64,000 nt of DNA. Origin: CAWAPS01 sp963783945 (GTDB taxonomy: Bacteria > Actinomycetota > Acidimicrobiia > Acidimicrobiales > Palsa-688). Position 1 is the stretch's first letter. The number at the start of each line of letters is the position of its first letter. Positions 17,637 through 26,552 of the stretch are shown here, one piece after another. The notes beneath the pieces were generated by a model that was not told the DNA's origin, did not search any database, and saw nothing but the letters and a program-made list of their open reading frames with translations. Where the stretch lies: positions 186,001 to 250,000 of the forward strand of contig CAWAPS010000024.1 of NCBI GenBank assembly GCA_963783945.1. Direction: 5' to 3'. The position numbers and the translations under genes are program-made.

Positions 17637-18461
17637 CTACGCAGCGCCCGATTCCTCGAGCGCCCGCCTCACCAGGACCTCGGCCAGGTGACGGCGGTAC
17701 TCGGGACTGGCGTTGAGGTCCTCGGGCGGATCGAGGCCGTCGGCGGCGTGGGCTGCCGCCTCGCGGGCGGTGGCACCGGCAGCGAGCGCCTGCTCGGTCG
17801 CCCTCGCCCGCAGGGGAACCGGCCCCATGTTGATGAGGGCCACCCCGACGCGGGCACCCCGCACCGCCGCCACCCCGACGATGGCCCAGTCCTGGGCCCG
17901 GCGGTTGAACTTCTGGAACGACCACCCGTGGCGTATCACCTTGGGGACGCTGATGCGGGTCAGCACCTCATCCGGCTCAAGCGCGGTCTGGAGGAATCCC
18001 TCGAAGAAGTCGGATGCCTCGATCGTGCGCTCTCCGCCCGGACCCACCGCGGTGAACGTGGCATCGAGGGCCAGACAGGCGGCCGGCAGGTCGGACGCCG
18101 GGTCGCCATGGGCAACCGAACCACCTATGGTGCCGCGGTGGCGGACCTGCGGATCGCCGACCTGGCTTGCCACGTGCGCCAGCAGCGGCACGTGGTGGCG
18201 CAGCGTGTCGCTGGTCTCGAGATCCCGGTGACGGGTCAGGGCCCCGATGACCACCCGATCCCCGTCCTCGCGGACATAGGACAGCTCGGAGAGCCGGCCG
18301 ATGTCCACCAGCTGGGCCGGGGCGGCGAGCCGCAGCTTCATCAGCGGGAGGAGCGAGTGACCGCCTGCCAGCAGCTTCGTATCCTCTCCCCCGGCGGCCA
18401 GCAGATCGACCGCCTCCTGGAGGCTAGACGCCCGCCGGTACTCGAATGACGCCGGGATCAC
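17637..18461 (-). CDS. coxM: CoxM-like FAD-binding subunit of CO dehydrogenase/xanthine dehydrogenase family
   Basis: A 274-residue FAD subunit: LLAGGHSLLPLMKLRLAAP and RGTIGGSVAHGDPASDLPA are the two FAD-binding signatures, and the C-terminal CO_deh_flav_C domain follows. In the holoenzyme it takes electrons from the 2Fe-2S clusters of CoxS. It is coupled to coxS by a 4-base overlap. The catalytic large subunit CoxL, normally adjacent, is absent, so CO as substrate is not established. Confidence 0.93.
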   Translation of the reverse strand: MIPASFEYRRASSLQEAVDLLAAGGEDTKLLAGGHSLLPLMKLRLAAPAQLVDIGRLSELSYVREDGDRVVIGALTRHRDLETSDTLRHHVPLLAHVASQVGDPQVRHRGTIGGSVAHGDPASDLPAACLALDATFTAVGPGGERTIEASDFFEGFLQTALEPDEVLTRISVPKVIRHGWSFQKFNRRAQDWAIVGVAAVRGARVGVALINMGPVPLRARATEQALAAGATAREAAAHAADGLDPPEDLNASPEYRRHLAEVLVRRALEESGAA

Positions 18462-18937
18462 CGGGCGTTACCGGCCGGAACGCGGGCCGCGGACGCTGCC
18501 AGCACCGCCTTGACGATGTTGTGGTACCCGGTGCAGCGGCACAGATTCCCCTCGAGGCCCACCCTCACCTCGGGCTCGGTCAGCTCGTCGTGCTCGGCCA
18601 GCAGCGACACCGCGGCCATGACCATCCCCGGGGTGCAGTAGCCGCACTGCAGGGCGTGATGCTGGCGGAACGCCTCCTGCATGGGGTGCAACTCGTCATC
18701 GGTCGCCAGCCCCTCGATGGTGGTGATGTCGGTGCCGTCGGCCTGGACCGCCAGCATGGTGCACGATTTGACCGACTCGCCGCCTACCAGCACCGTGCAT
18801 GCGCCGCACGACGACGTGTCACATCCGATATTGGTGCCGGTGAGGCCGAGCACGTCGCGCAGGTAGTGGACCAGCATCAGCCGCGGTTCGACGTCGTGCT
18901 CGCCCACCTGCCCGTTCACCGTGACGGTTACTTTCAT
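18458..18937 (-). CDS. coxS: CoxS-like 2Fe-2S subunit of CO dehydrogenase/xanthine dehydrogenase family
   Basis: A 159-residue ferredoxin-like subunit with both 2Fe-2S clusters: GCDTSSCGACTVLVGG with a following Cys (plant-type cluster) and CGYCTPGM plus GNLCRCTGYHNIV (four-helix cluster). ATG 18937 (MKVTVTVNG) is chosen because the upstream extension lacks family similarity. It is the first gene of the cox operon, about 97 bases downstream of ftsB, and no promoter is obvious in that gap. Confidence 0.94.
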   Translation of the reverse strand: MKVTVTVNGQVGEHDVEPRLMLVHYLRDVLGLTGTNIGCDTSSCGACTVLVGGESVKSCTMLAVQADGTDITTIEGLATDDELHPMQEAFRQHHALQCGYCTPGMVMAAVSLLAEHDELTEPEVRVGLEGNLCRCTGYHNIVKAVLAASAARVPAGNAR

Positions 18938-19033
18938 ACGGTTCCCCTTGTCGTCGACGCCTGTGCGCGTCACCGGGAAACCGCATGGTACCGGACCCCC
19001 GTGACGACGCTCCGAGGCCCCAGCGGCCCGCGC

Positions 19034-19360
19034 CTACTTGGTATGCCGGCCCGACGATGCAGGTGGCGCCACAGTGGTCGTCGTGGTCGTCACCGGCGGA
19101 GGGAGGATGGCGTAGGCGTGCTCCCCGGGCAGAACCAGGCCGTACTGCTCACGGGCGTACTGCTCCACGTACGTCGTGCTCTGCAACTCCGACGCCTTCT
19201 TGGTAAGGGCCTGGTTCTCGTGGCTCAGGGCCGCCACCCGGCGTTCCGCCGCGCTCATGGCCCGACTCTGGCTCAGGTAGGTGCGGGCGGGCAGAACGAA
19301 GAGAAACAGGATCCCCCCGACCACCACCGCCAGGAGCAGGAACCGGACAGCTCGCCTCAT
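19034..19360 (-). CDS. Septum formation initiator FtsB/DivIC-like protein
   Basis: A 108-residue bitopic membrane protein. One transmembrane helix (FLLLAVVVGGILFLFVL) near residue 7 is followed by a coiled coil (RRVAALSHENQALTKKASEL) and the DivIC signature YVEQYAREQYGLVLPGE. It is a divisome component that links FtsQ and FtsL. The start overlaps the eno stop by 4 bases (ATGA), and eno-ftsB is a conserved actinobacterial pair. The tail is Thr/Pro-rich. Confidence 0.9.
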   Translation of the reverse strand: MRRAVRFLLLAVVVGGILFLFVLPARTYLSQSRAMSAAERRVAALSHENQALTKKASELQSTTYVEQYAREQYGLVLPGEHAYAILPPPVTTTTTTVAPPASSGRHTK

Positions 19361-20634
19361 CTCGGAGCCAATGCCTTTCTCCCCGGGTACCGTGCGCTGT
19401 CTCCCAGCCCACTCTCTATCCGCAGGAGCTGGTTGTACTTGGCCACCCGATCCGACCGGGCGGGGGCGCCGGTTTTGATCTGCCCGCACCCGGTCGCCAC
19501 GGCCAGGTCGGCTATCGCCGTGTCCTCGGTCTCTCCCGAGCGGTGGGACATGACCGACGCGTACGCCGATCGGGTGGCCCGGGAAACCGTGTCGAGCGTC
19601 TCCGACAGGGTCCCGATCTGATTGACCTTGATGAGGATGGCATTGGCCATCCCGGCATCGATGCCTCGAGTCAGCCTCTCCTCACTGGTCACGAACACGT
19701 CGTCGCCGACCAGCTGAACCGACCCGCCGAGCGCCGCGGTCAGGGCGGCCCAGCCGTCCCAGTCGTCCTCGGCCATCCCGTCCTCGATCGAGACGATGGG
19801 GTAGCGGGAGGCCAGGTCGGCGAGGTAGTCGACGAACTCGGACGCCGACAGCGACCTCCCCTCCCCGTCGAGCCGGTAAACGCCGCCTCGGTAAAACTCC
19901 GAGGCGGCGGCGTCCATAGCCAGGGCGATATCCGGGCCCGGAGCCCGGCCCGTCCGTTCGATCGCTTCGACCAGGACCCGCAGCGCTTCCTCGTTGGAGG
20001 GCAGGTCGGGGGCGAAGCCTCCCTCGTCGCCGACGGCGGTGGAGAGCCCCCGGCTGCGGAGCACCGCTTTCAGCGAGTGGTAGGTCTCGGCCCCCCACCT
20101 GAGGGCCTCCGCGAAGGACGCCGCCCCCACCGGCACGACCATGAACTCCTGCAGATCGACGTTGTTATCGGCGTGGGCCCCGCCGTTGAGCACGTTCATC
20201 TGGGGCACCGGGAGAACATGGGCTCCGGCCCCGCCCACGTACCGGTAGAGCGGCAATCCCAACTCGTCGGCCGCCGCGCCGGCCACGGCCAGGGAGACCC
20301 CGAGGATGGCGTTGGCCCCGAGCCTCGACTTGTTGGGCGTCCCGTCCAGGTCGATGAGGGCGGAGTCGAGCCCCCGCTGGTCGAGGGCTTCCAGCCCGGA
20401 AACGGCCCTCCCGATCTCGCCGTTCACATGAGCGACGGCGCGGCTGACGCCCTTGCCGCCGTAGCGGCTCCCGCCGTCTCTTAGCTCCACGGCTTCGTGG
20501 GATCCGGTGGACGCGCCCGAGGGAACGGCGGCCCGCCCGGTTGCCCCCGATTCGAGCAGCACTTCCACCTCGACGGTGGGATTGCCGCGGGAGTCCAGGA
20601 TCTCCCGGCCGATAAGTTCCTCGATCTCGCTCAT
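19357..20634 (-). CDS. eno: Enolase
   Basis: A 425-residue phosphopyruvate hydratase (2-phosphoglycerate to phosphoenolpyruvate). It starts MSEIEELIGREILDSRGNPT. The magnesium and catalytic segments are visible: GDEGGFAPDL, SIEDGMAEDDWDGW, QLVGDDVFVT, ILIKVNQIGTLSET and SHRSGETEDT. The length is normal. ATG 20634 is chosen as the conserved start; an in-frame upstream ATG adds only residues without similarity. It is coupled to ftsB downstream. Confidence 0.97.
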   Translation of the reverse strand: MSEIEELIGREILDSRGNPTVEVEVLLESGATGRAAVPSGASTGSHEAVELRDGGSRYGGKGVSRAVAHVNGEIGRAVSGLEALDQRGLDSALIDLDGTPNKSRLGANAILGVSLAVAGAAADELGLPLYRYVGGAGAHVLPVPQMNVLNGGAHADNNVDLQEFMVVPVGAASFAEALRWGAETYHSLKAVLRSRGLSTAVGDEGGFAPDLPSNEEALRVLVEAIERTGRAPGPDIALAMDAAASEFYRGGVYRLDGEGRSLSASEFVDYLADLASRYPIVSIEDGMAEDDWDGWAALTAALGGSVQLVGDDVFVTSEERLTRGIDAGMANAILIKVNQIGTLSETLDTVSRATRSAYASVMSHRSGETEDTAIADLAVATGCGQIKTGAPARSDRVAKYNQLLRIESGLGDSARYPGRKALAPR

Positions 20635-20718
20635 GGTGCTGGTGTGGCTCCTGTGACTCAAGTGGAAACGGTAGTCCCTAGGAGCGGACAGGCTGTGGCA
20701 CCCTCGGAGCGGCCTGCG

Positions 20719-22122
20719 TCAGGAGCGGCTACGCCGCTTAACCTCTTCCCACAGGTCATCGTCGATCGGCGTGCGCCGATCAGCGGCCAGCACCTCCATG
20801 GCGGCGAAGCGATCCCGGAACTTGGCGGAGGCGTCACGCAGTGACGACTCGGGGTCGATGCCCAGGTGGCGGGCCACGTTGACCACCGAGAACAGCAGGT
20901 CGCCCAGCTCCTCGTTGACGGCCTCCGAGGCCCCGGGCCCGGTGGCGAGAGCCGCCTCCAGCTCCTCGAGCTCCTCCCGGAGCTTGGGCCACGCACCGGC
21001 CGCGTTTTCCCAGTCGAACCCTACCGAAGCCGCCTTGCTTTGCACTTTGAAGGCGTAGAGCAGCGAGGGCAGATTGCCCGGCACCCCGTCCATCACGCTG
21101 GCCCGACCCTTCTGGGCCCGCTTCAGCTCCTCCCAGTCGGGCACCGGGACCCCGGGCGGGCCGAAAACGTGGGGATGGCGCTCTACCAGCTTGTCGTGAA
21201 CCCCCCGGGCCACGTCGGCCAGAGTGAACTGACCCGCTTCGGCGGCCAGGTTCGAGTGGAACGCCACCTGGAACAGCAGATCGCCGAGCTCCTCCTCCAG
21301 GTGCTCGTAACCCTGGGGTCCGCGGGAAAGCTCATCGATGGCCTCGAGCACCTCGTAGGTCTCCTCGATCAGGTGACGGGTCAGGCTCTGGTGGGTCTGG
21401 CGCCGGTCCCACGGACAGCGATCCCGCAGGGTCCGGACCAGCTCGGCCAGCCGGGTCAGCTCGCCGGCGACGGGGTCGGCCAGTTGGGGGATCCACACGC
21501 AGGTGAGGTGGTCCGGCTCGAACGCCCGGTCGAGCTCGTTCCAGGCAACGGCGAAGACGGCCTCGTCGGGCAGGCCGAGGCGCTGAAGAACCGTCACAAC
21601 CGGGCCGTCGTCAACGGCCAGCTTCACCGCGGAGAGGGCCAGCGAGCTGTCGCACTGGGCCACCAGGAGAGGACCGGTCTGGCCGGCTGCCTCCTCGGCG
21701 AAACGGTGCCCGTCGACCAGGCGCACCCCGGCTTCTACCGGATCGACCCGGAGCCGCTCCCAGGCCAGGTCGATGAATGACAGAGCCGGCACGAGCGTCA
21801 CCTCGACCCGTTGGTCGTTGCGCAGGAGCTCGACCGTGCGCTCGGCCACGAGAGGGGAGCCAGGAACGGCGTACAGCACCTCGCCGTGGGTGCCGGCGGC
21901 GGAGACCAGGGTTTCGACCGCCCCGGCGTACACCTCGTCGATCGCCGCCGCGCTGTCGTAGAGGCGGTCGAACGAGGTCGCCGGTTCGGCCAGATCGGCA
22001 CTCGGGTGAGCCCGGGTGCGCAGGTAGCGGACCTGGGTCGACTCGATCGCTCGGATCCCGGCAGCACTGATCAGGCCGGGATCGCCCGGCCCCAGGCCGA
22101 CAACGACGACGCGGCCGGTCAC
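20719..22122 (-). CDS. mazG: MazG NTP pyrophosphohydrolase with N-terminal tetrapyrrole-methylase-like domain
   Basis: A 467-residue two-domain protein like B. subtilis YabN. Residues 1-210 resemble the tetrapyrrole methylase fold (VVVVGLGPGDPGLISAAG, LYAVPGSPLVAERTV). Residues about 220-467 contain two MazG modules with the acidic metal motif EELGDLLFQVAFHSNLA and the second EELGDLLFSVVNVARHLG. MazG removes non-canonical NTPs. The mazG-eno order is typical of actinobacteria. Whether the first domain methylates anything is unknown. Confidence 0.93.
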   Translation of the reverse strand: MTGRVVVVGLGPGDPGLISAAGIRAIESTQVRYLRTRAHPSADLAEPATSFDRLYDSAAAIDEVYAGAVETLVSAAGTHGEVLYAVPGSPLVAERTVELLRNDQRVEVTLVPALSFIDLAWERLRVDPVEAGVRLVDGHRFAEEAAGQTGPLLVAQCDSSLALSAVKLAVDDGPVVTVLQRLGLPDEAVFAVAWNELDRAFEPDHLTCVWIPQLADPVAGELTRLAELVRTLRDRCPWDRRQTHQSLTRHLIEETYEVLEAIDELSRGPQGYEHLEEELGDLLFQVAFHSNLAAEAGQFTLADVARGVHDKLVERHPHVFGPPGVPVPDWEELKRAQKGRASVMDGVPGNLPSLLYAFKVQSKAASVGFDWENAAGAWPKLREELEELEAALATGPGASEAVNEELGDLLFSVVNVARHLGIDPESSLRDASAKFRDRFAAMEVLAADRRTPIDDDLWEEVKRRSRS

Positions 22123-22138
22123 CGGCGCCGGCCGGCGG

Positions 22139-23062
22139 TCACTGGGCGGCGAGCGCTGGCGGGTTTACGCCGGAGGTGGAGTTCCAGGTCCCGTATGCCG
22201 GATTCACCCTCACGTGGGCTTTGGTGATCAGGCTGGTCAGCTCGGGATTCTGCTGGCTCTGCTGCAAGGCGTAGGCGAGAACCTGCTGCACCGGCTTGGT
22301 GAAACCCTGTTCGGTGCGGCTGGTCGCTTTGTCCACCACGTAACCGAAGCTGGTCTGGATGGGCTGGGAGACCTGGCCGACCTTCAGGTTTATGACCGCG
22401 GTCCGGTAGGCCTGGGCCTGGTTCTCCAGCTGGGCCTGGCTGTAGCAGATCTGCGCCCCCTTGGGCACGCCGGCCGCCGCTATAGCCTGGGCCGCTTCCT
22501 TCGAGAAGGCGGAGCTCTGCATCACACATATCTGAGTGAAAAAGTACGGCTGATACTGCTGATATGTCTTCTGCAGGGTGGCGACCGGAGTGGCGACCGG
22601 GGTGATGGCCGCCTCGTCGGCCAGCCTCTCCACGAGGATCTGGCGGAAGGCCTGGGGGAACTGGTTGAAGTCGTAGGGGCTGGCGAACTCGCTCAGGGCC
22701 CGGGCAGCATTGATGAGGGCTTGGTCGGGCAGAGCCCCGGTAGCCGACAGGTGTTGACCAATCACGGAAGAGACGATGACCTGATTGAGAATCTGAGCGA
22801 CCCACGCGGTGCTGTAGGTCCCCTTGGCCTCTCCGGCCACCGTCGTGCCGTTGCCCTGGTTCGACGTGGAGTTCAGGTTGTCGAACCACGACACATAAGA
22901 CGGGTTGCCGGCCCAGTCGGCGAGCTCGGCGTTGAGGCCGGCCACCTTCAGAACCTCAGCGTTGACGGTCACCGCGTACGGCGAGCTGTCGCACGCGCTC
23001 AGGGAAAAGGACGCGGCCACCAGTGCGGCGGCGCCGGCAAGGACTCGGAGTGGTCGTCTCAC
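22139..23062 (-). CDS. SurA-like lipoprotein (peptidyl-prolyl isomerase-type chaperone)
   Basis: A 307-residue secreted protein. GTG 23062 gives a signal peptide with lipobox LSAC (VAASFSLSACDSS) and lipidated Cys. The body resembles SurA/PpiC chaperone proteins; the region VNLKVGQVSQPIQTSFGYVV recalls the end of a parvulin domain (xVGQvSxPvxTxxGyhi). Activity as an isomerase is uncertain. It overlaps the mfd stop by 4 bases, a neighbourhood (mfd-SurA-mazG) seen in actinobacteria. Confidence 0.83.
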   Translation of the reverse strand: MRRPLRVLAGAAALVAASFSLSACDSSPYAVTVNAEVLKVAGLNAELADWAGNPSYVSWFDNLNSTSNQGNGTTVAGEAKGTYSTAWVAQILNQVIVSSVIGQHLSATGALPDQALINAARALSEFASPYDFNQFPQAFRQILVERLADEAAITPVATPVATLQKTYQQYQPYFFTQICVMQSSAFSKEAAQAIAAAGVPKGAQICYSQAQLENQAQAYRTAVINLKVGQVSQPIQTSFGYVVDKATSRTEQGFTKPVQQVLAYALQQSQQNPELTSLITKAHVRVNPAYGTWNSTSGVNPPALAAQ

Positions 23063-25059
23063 GGCGGTGCTGATGCTACCGGTGGAGCCAACTGCGCGAG
23101 CAAGTGGGCCAGGTCCTCGGCCGGGTCCGAACCACGGGGAAGCGGGAACACCAGTTGCCCGATGTCCTCTTTGAACACCGCCTTGGGCGAGAGGCGGGTG
23201 AGTCGCACCCGCTGGCTGGCCTTCAGTTCGAGCGGGGCCAGCCGGGCGGTGAACCCGCCGCCGCCGAGGCCCGATCCCCCGGTCACGACCGCGACCTCCC
23301 TGATACCTAGGCGGGCGCACTCGGCGCGCAGATGGCCGATCCGCAGCAGGGCGCGCGCCGGGTCGGGCAGGGGGCCGTAGCGGTCGAGCCATTCCGATTC
23401 GATGTCGTCGACCTCGGCGTGAGTTGTCACCGTGGCCAGCCGCCGGTAGGCCTCGAGCCTGAGATCCTCCCGGGAGACATAGTCGCTCGGGAGGTTCGCG
23501 GTGAGGGGCAGGTCGAGCTTGATCTCGGCGGGAGGGCGACGCTCTTCGCCCTTGAGCTCGGCCACCGCCTCGGAGACCATCTGGACGTAGAGGTCGTAGC
23601 CCACGGCGGCGATGTGCCCCGACTGATCCCCCCCGAGCAGGTTGCCGGCGCCGCGGATCTCCAGGTCCCGCATGGCGATCTTGAACCCCGATCCCAGCTC
23701 GGTGTGCTCGCCGATCGTCCGGAGGCGCTCATAGGCCTCCTCTGACAGGGCGACCTCCGGCGGATACAGGAGGTAGGCGTAGGCCCGCTGCCCGGCTCGG
23801 CCGACCCGGCCGCGCAGCTGGTGCAGCTGGCCGAGGCCGAGCCGGTCGGCCCGGTCGACCACCAGGGTGTTCACGGTGGGCATATCGATCCCGGACTCGA
23901 TGATGGTGGTGCACACCAGGACGTCGTAGCGGCCTTCCCAGAAGTCGAAGACGACCTTCTCGAGCGCGCCCTCGTCCATCTGGCCGTGGGCCACGGCGAA
24001 ACGGGCTTCGGGAACCAGGCCCCGCAGCTCGGCCGCCACCTTCTCGATGTCGGCGATGCGGTTGTGGACGTAGAACATCTGCCCTTCCCGCAGCAGCTCC
24101 CTCCTGACCGCCTCGGCCACGGCCCGCTCGTCGTACTCCCCGACATAGGTGAGGATCGGCTGGCGGTCCGCCGGCGGGGTGTGGAGCAGGGTGAGGTCCC
24201 TGATCCCGGTGAGGCTCATCTCCAGGGTGCGCGGGATCGGGGTGGCGGTGAGGGTGAGGACGTCGACGTCGGTGCTGAGCGTCTTGATCGCTTCCTTGTG
24301 GGTCACGCCGAAGCGCTGTTCCTCGTCGACGACCAGCAGGCCCAGAGCCTTGAACTTGACGTCCGCCGACAGCAGGCGATGGGTCCCGATGACGACGTCG
24401 ATCGATCCGTCCGTCAGCCCGTCGGCCACCGCCCGGGCCTGCGCCGGCGTGAGGAAACGCGACAGCATCTCGACCCGGATCGGGTACCCGGCGAAACGGT
24501 CCCCGAACGTCTGGAAATGCTGAGCGGCCAGAAGCGTGGTCGGCACCAGCACCGCCGCCTGCTTGCCGTCCTGCACCGCCTTGAACGCGGCCCGGATGGC
24601 CACCTCGGTCTTCCCGAACCCCACGTCGCCGCACACCAGTCGGTCCATGGGTGCGGCCGCCTCCATGTCGGCCTTGACGTCGTCTATGGCTTTCTGCTGG
24701 TCCGGCGTCTCGTTGTAGGGAAACGCCTCCTCCATCTCGTGCTGCCACGGGGTATCGGCGGGGAAGGCGTGGCCGGCTGCGGTGACCCGCTTCTGGTACA
24801 GCACCACCAGCTCCTGGGCGATCTCCCGTGCCGCCGACCGAACCCGCGACTTGGCCCGCTGCCAGTCGGCCCCGTTGAGCCGGTGCAGACTGGGGCTCTC
24901 CCCCCCGGTGTAGGGCCGCAGGAGGTCGACCTGGTCGGAAGGTACGTATAGCTTGTCGCCGCCCCGGTACTCGAGCAGCAGGTAGTCCCGCTCCACTCCG
25001 CCGATCGACCGGCGGACCATGCCCCCGAAACGGCCCACGCCGTGCTGGTAGTGCACCAC
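23059..25059 (-). CDS. mfd: Transcription-repair coupling factor Mfd, C-terminal fragment
   Basis: The C-terminal two thirds of Mfd: the RNA polymerase-interaction domain (VVHYQHGVGRFGG), then RecG-like helicase motifs DRLVCGDVGFGKTEVAIRAAF, VVDEEQRFGVTHKE, YVHNRIADIEKVA, GLGQLHQLRGRVGRAG, LLGGDQSGHIAAVGYDLY, and the C-terminal TRCF domain. Mfd removes stalled RNA polymerase and recruits UvrAB. The frame stays open upstream to about 25199 (FLYPALKLAVLAE), where it joins the N-terminal part through a one-base deletion, so 25059 is not a real start. Confidence 0.9.
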   Translation of the reverse strand: MVHYQHGVGRFGGMVRRSIGGVERDYLLLEYRGGDKLYVPSDQVDLLRPYTGGESPSLHRLNGADWQRAKSRVRSAAREIAQELVVLYQKRVTAAGHAFPADTPWQHEMEEAFPYNETPDQQKAIDDVKADMEAAAPMDRLVCGDVGFGKTEVAIRAAFKAVQDGKQAAVLVPTTLLAAQHFQTFGDRFAGYPIRVEMLSRFLTPAQARAVADGLTDGSIDVVIGTHRLLSADVKFKALGLLVVDEEQRFGVTHKEAIKTLSTDVDVLTLTATPIPRTLEMSLTGIRDLTLLHTPPADRQPILTYVGEYDERAVAEAVRRELLREGQMFYVHNRIADIEKVAAELRGLVPEARFAVAHGQMDEGALEKVVFDFWEGRYDVLVCTTIIESGIDMPTVNTLVVDRADRLGLGQLHQLRGRVGRAGQRAYAYLLYPPEVALSEEAYERLRTIGEHTELGSGFKIAMRDLEIRGAGNLLGGDQSGHIAAVGYDLYVQMVSEAVAELKGEERRPPAEIKLDLPLTANLPSDYVSREDLRLEAYRRLATVTTHAEVDDIESEWLDRYGPLPDPARALLRIGHLRAECARLGIREVAVVTGGSGLGGGGFTARLAPLELKASQRVRLTRLSPKAVFKEDIGQLVFPLPRGSDPAEDLAHLLAQLAPPVASAPP

Positions 25060-25175
25060 GTAGGCGCCGGCGGTGATGTCGTCGAAGAAGGTCTCGGAAT
25101 TCCGGGCGCGGGGGCGGGGCCGGCGGTGAGCCCGGCGCCGCCCGGTCAGGTCGCTCTCCGCCAGGACCGCCAGCT

Positions 25176-26552
25176 TCAGGGCCGGGTAGAGAAAACCGCG
25201 GTCAGGGGTTGGACCACGACCCGGGTGCCCGGGGTGGCCGGGGTGGCCGGCGGCCGGCCGCTCTCGTCGTTCACCGAGGCCGAGATTCCGTGGTCGCCGA
25301 GCAGAGTGGCCAGGCGGGCCGCGCTACCGCGGCCCTCGGCGCAGACGATCAGCGGTGAAGCCCTCCGACTGGAGTCGGCGGATCTGGGCGAGCAGCCTCT
25401 CGCCGTCGCCGACGACCGGGTCCCACCCCGTGGCCGCCACGACCGAGGTGTCGGGGTTCTCCGGCGCCGCGGTGACGGTCCACGCCGCCGCCTCGGTGTG
25501 GGCGAGCAGGCGGTCGAAGGGGAGGTGGAGGCGGGGGAAGGTCTCGCCAACGGCACCCCACGTCTGGGCCAGGGTGGTGGCCAGGGCGGCCTCCTCGTCG
25601 AGCAACTCCGACGGCCCGGTCCCGCATGCGGCGGGGCTCGACCAGCAGCACGAGCGAGTTGGCGGGCAGGAGATCGACGAGCAGGTGCTCGTCCGCGGTC
25701 AGCCACGGCAGCCACGACTCCATGCCGTCGAAGACCAGACCCTCGCCGAGCCTCTCCCACTGCTGACGACCCCAGGGGGCCTCCCCCACCAGCGACCGGG
25801 CCCGCTCGCGAACCTCCTCGGTCGGGCAGGATCTCCCGACAGCCGAACAGCTCGACGGTGGTCACGTCGGTGACCGAGCGCTGATCCCCCACCGAGAACT
25901 CGCTCAGCCGGTCCACCTCGTCGCCCCACAGATCGATACGAACCGGAACGTCGGCGGTCGACCCGAACACATCGACGATCGAGCCCCGGACGGCCATCTC
26001 CCCCCGATGCTCGACCTGGTACTCGCGGCGGTAACCCATCGAAGCCAGCCCGGAGACGAGCTCCTCCTGGTCGAGCCGGTCGCCCTTGGACACCACCACC
26101 GGGTCAGCCTCCTCGACGTGAGGACCGAGCCGCTGCAGAAGGGATCTGACCGGTGCCACCAGGATCTTCGGGATGCGCTCGGGGTGGCCCTGCATCCCGC
26201 TGCGCAGCCGCCACATGGTGCGCAGCCGGCGGCCCATGGTCTCCACGCTCGGGCTCACCCGCTCGAAGGGGAGGGTCTCCCACGCCGGGCAGATGTCGAC
26301 CTCGTCCGCGCTGAGAAAGGCGGCGAGGTCGTGGGCCAGTCGCTCGGCCTCGGCATTGGTCGGTACCGCGACGACGGTCGGATGGCGCCGGGTGCCGGCG
26401 GCGATGCCGGCGATGGCGAAGGCGCGCGCCGGCTCCGGTACTGCCACCACAGCCGAGCGGAGGTCCCGGATGTCGGAGAAAGTCTCGTCGCTGTTGCAGA
26501 AGCCGGAGAAGGGGGGCGAGGGTGCCGCCGGCGGGCGTCGAGTCACGGGCAT
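25176..26552 (-). CDS. mfd: Transcription-repair coupling factor Mfd, N-terminal fragment (multiple frameshifts)
   Basis: The UvrB-like N-terminal module of Mfd from ATG 26552 (MPVTRRPPAAP). TVVAVPTNAEAERLAHDLAA, CPAWETLPFERVSPS and GEMAVRGSIVDVFGS are typical. Family sequence stops at about 25826 (FGCREILP), continues in a second frame (TEEVRERARSLVGEAPWG), shifts near 25612 to a third (LLDEEAALATTLAQTW), returns near 25366 to the first (LIVCAEGRGSAARLATLL) and leaves it again at about 25199. All protein segments are present in order, so sequence errors are as likely as gene death. The start overlaps the pth stop by 10 bases. Confidence 0.85.
   Translation of the reverse strand: MPVTRRPPAAPSPPFSGFCNSDETFSDIRDLRSAVVAVPEPARAFAIAGIAAGTRRHPTVVAVPTNAEAERLAHDLAAFLSADEVDICPAWETLPFERVSPSVETMGRRLRTMWRLRSGMQGHPERIPKILVAPVRSLLQRLGPHVEEADPVVVSKGDRLDQEELVSGLASMGYRREYQVEHRGEMAVRGSIVDVFGSTADVPVRIDLWGDEVDRLSEFSVGDQRSVTDVTTVELFGCREILPDRGGSRAGPVAGGGGPLGSSAVGEARRGSGLRRHGVVAAVADRGRAPARRSPARQLARAAGRAPPHAGPGRRSCSTRRPPWPPPWPRRGVPLARPSPASTSPSTACSPTPRRRRGPSPRRRRTPTPRSWRPRGGTRSSATARGCSPRSADSSRRASPLIVCAEGRGSAARLATLLGDHGISASVNDESGRPPATPATPGTRVVVQPLTAVFSTRP

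Noticed and set aside
16794..18449. A 551-codon open frame on the plus strand
   Set aside because: It lies opposite coxD and coxM, which carry full family motifs; the plus-strand translation has none.
12967..18937. Complete, functional CO dehydrogenase operon
   Set aside because: No CoxL large subunit is encoded here, so the enzyme cannot be claimed from this window.
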